Source: Pseudomonas sp. GM50
Lineage (GTDB): Bacteria > Pseudomonadota > Gammaproteobacteria > Pseudomonadales > Pseudomonadaceae
DNA: 64,000 bases
Direction of reading: 5' to 3'
NCBI RefSeq assembly: GCF_000282375.1
Contig: NZ_AKJK01000060.1
Coordinates: forward strand, 1-64,000
The notes under the pieces are model-generated. The model made no database searches. It saw only the letters and a list, made by a program, of their open reading frames with translations, and had not been told where the DNA came from. Shown one piece after another: positions 63,403 through 64,000 of this stretch. The translations under genes and the position numbers were made by a program. Numbering within the stretch: the stretch's first letter is position 1; every line of letters starts with the position of its first letter.

Positions 63403-64000
63403 ATGGGTGACAAAATGCCTGACTCATTGCAACTCGTTATCGGCGCTGATCTCGCGGGCCAGTCCATCGCCCAGGCCATGCGCCTGGCCAACCGTCACGG
63501 CCTGATAGCGGGCGCTACCGGGACTGGCAAAACCGTCACCTTGCAGCGTCTGGCGGAAGCCTTCAGCGATGCCGGCGTGGCGGTGTTCGCGGCAGACATC
63601 AAAGGTGACCTGTGCGGCCTGGGCGCCGCCGGCAACCCTCAAGGCAAGGTCGCGGAGCGGATCGCCGGGATGCCCTGGCTGAACCATAAGCCTCAGGCGT
63701 ATCCGGTGACCCTGTGGGACATTAACGGTCAGTCCGGTCACCCACTGCGCACGACCTTGAGCGAAATGGGCCCGTTGTTGCTCGGCAGCCTGCTGGAACT
63801 GACCGACAGTCAGCAGTCGGCACTCTATGCCGCGTTCAAGGTGGCCGACCGCGAAGGGCTGTTGCTGCTGGATCTCAAGGATTTGAAAGCGCTGCTCAAT
63901 CACCTGCGCGACAACCCCGAACTGCTGGGGGATGACGCGGCGTTGATGACCACCGGCTCCAGCCAGGCGCTGTTGCGCCGTCTGGCGACGCTGGAACAGC
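63403..64000 (+). CDS. HerA-like (DUF853) AAA+ ATPase, N-terminal fragment running off the right edge
   Basis: The first ~199 residues visible show the Walker A AGATGTGKTVTLQ and downstream AADIKGDLCGLG and TLWDINGQSG, matching helicase HerA-like/DUF853 ATPases that act in DNA processing. The ATG at 63403 is chosen; an in-frame ATG at 63382 and a third at 63415 are alternatives. AAGGAT near 63386 is the nearest ribosome-binding-like sequence and does not decide the start. It is divergent from the chemoreceptor gene. The C-terminal part is missing from this window. Confidence 0.85.
   Translation, partial: MGDKMPDSLQLVIGADLAGQSIAQAMRLANRHGLIAGATGTGKTVTLQRLAEAFSDAGVAVFAADIKGDLCGLGAAGNPQGKVAERIAGMPWLNHKPQAYPVTLWDINGQSGHPLRTTLSEMGPLLLGSLLELTDSQQSALYAAFKVADREGLLLLDLKDLKALLNHLRDNPELLGDDAALMTTGSSQALLRRLATLEQ

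Overview
The window looks like a chromosomal segment of a fluorescent-group Pseudomonas. Evidence: an MvaT-type H-NS protein, a PctA-like amino-acid chemoreceptor, a DUF6124-type protein, a class I fumarase, a DctB/MifS-type two-component system, Pseudomonas-style REP/REPIN palindromes in many intergenic gaps, and high G+C coding sequence. No rRNA, tRNA, CRISPR array, prophage or intact insertion sequence was seen.

Layout. 1-2.1 kb: 5' end of a LysR regulator divergent from an exported metallo-beta-lactamase-fold protein, then an NAD(P)-binding oxidoreductase. 2.1-10.6 kb: a catabolic and uptake cluster with a LysR regulator divergent from a ThDP-dependent 2-oxoacid decarboxylase (AruI type), an aldehyde dehydrogenase and a complete polyamine-type ABC importer. 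10.7-14.7 kb: an AraC regulator, small enzymes, a 67-aa secreted repeat peptide and a four-fold repeated membrane protein. 14.9-19.5 kb: an MHS-family dicarboxylate/2-oxoglutarate permease with a sigma-54 promoter and paired upstream dyads, followed by an NtrC-type regulator and a DctB-type sensor kinase.

19.6-38.4 kb: a complete insecticidal-type Tc toxin locus on the minus strand, in the order tcaA-like, tcaB-like, tcaC/tcdB-like and two tccC (RHS) genes. Neighbouring genes overlap by ATGA except between the two tccC genes. The two TccC proteins share the RHS shell but end in unrelated C-terminal tails of about 283 and 313 residues that I cannot assign. These tails are the best candidates for undescribed effectors. 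The leader of the first gene can fold into a perfect 9-bp stem that covers its ribosome-binding site.

38.5-47.7 kb: housekeeping genes (fumarase, diguanylate cyclase, ferredoxin-type reductase, enoyl-CoA hydratase-like protein, pyruvate kinase, a small lipoprotein, a PilZ protein) and a small AT-richer island of short Pseudomonas-specific genes. The fumarase terminator is split by a 131-bp palindromic element with terminal inverted repeats and a 13-bp flanking duplication. 47.8-54.7 kb: a six-gene RDD / SpoIIM-like / DUF4129 / DUF4350 / MoxR / DUF58 operon. 54.9-64 kb: exonuclease I, MvaT, PurU, a three-gene envelope operon (glycosyltransferase, polysaccharide deacetylase-like, flippase-like), an amino-acid chemoreceptor and the 5' part of a HerA-like ATPase gene.

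Four families of inverted repeats occur about fifteen times between genes and probably act as terminators or mRNA stabilisers. All functional calls rest on motif reading and remembered family features; no database search was run.
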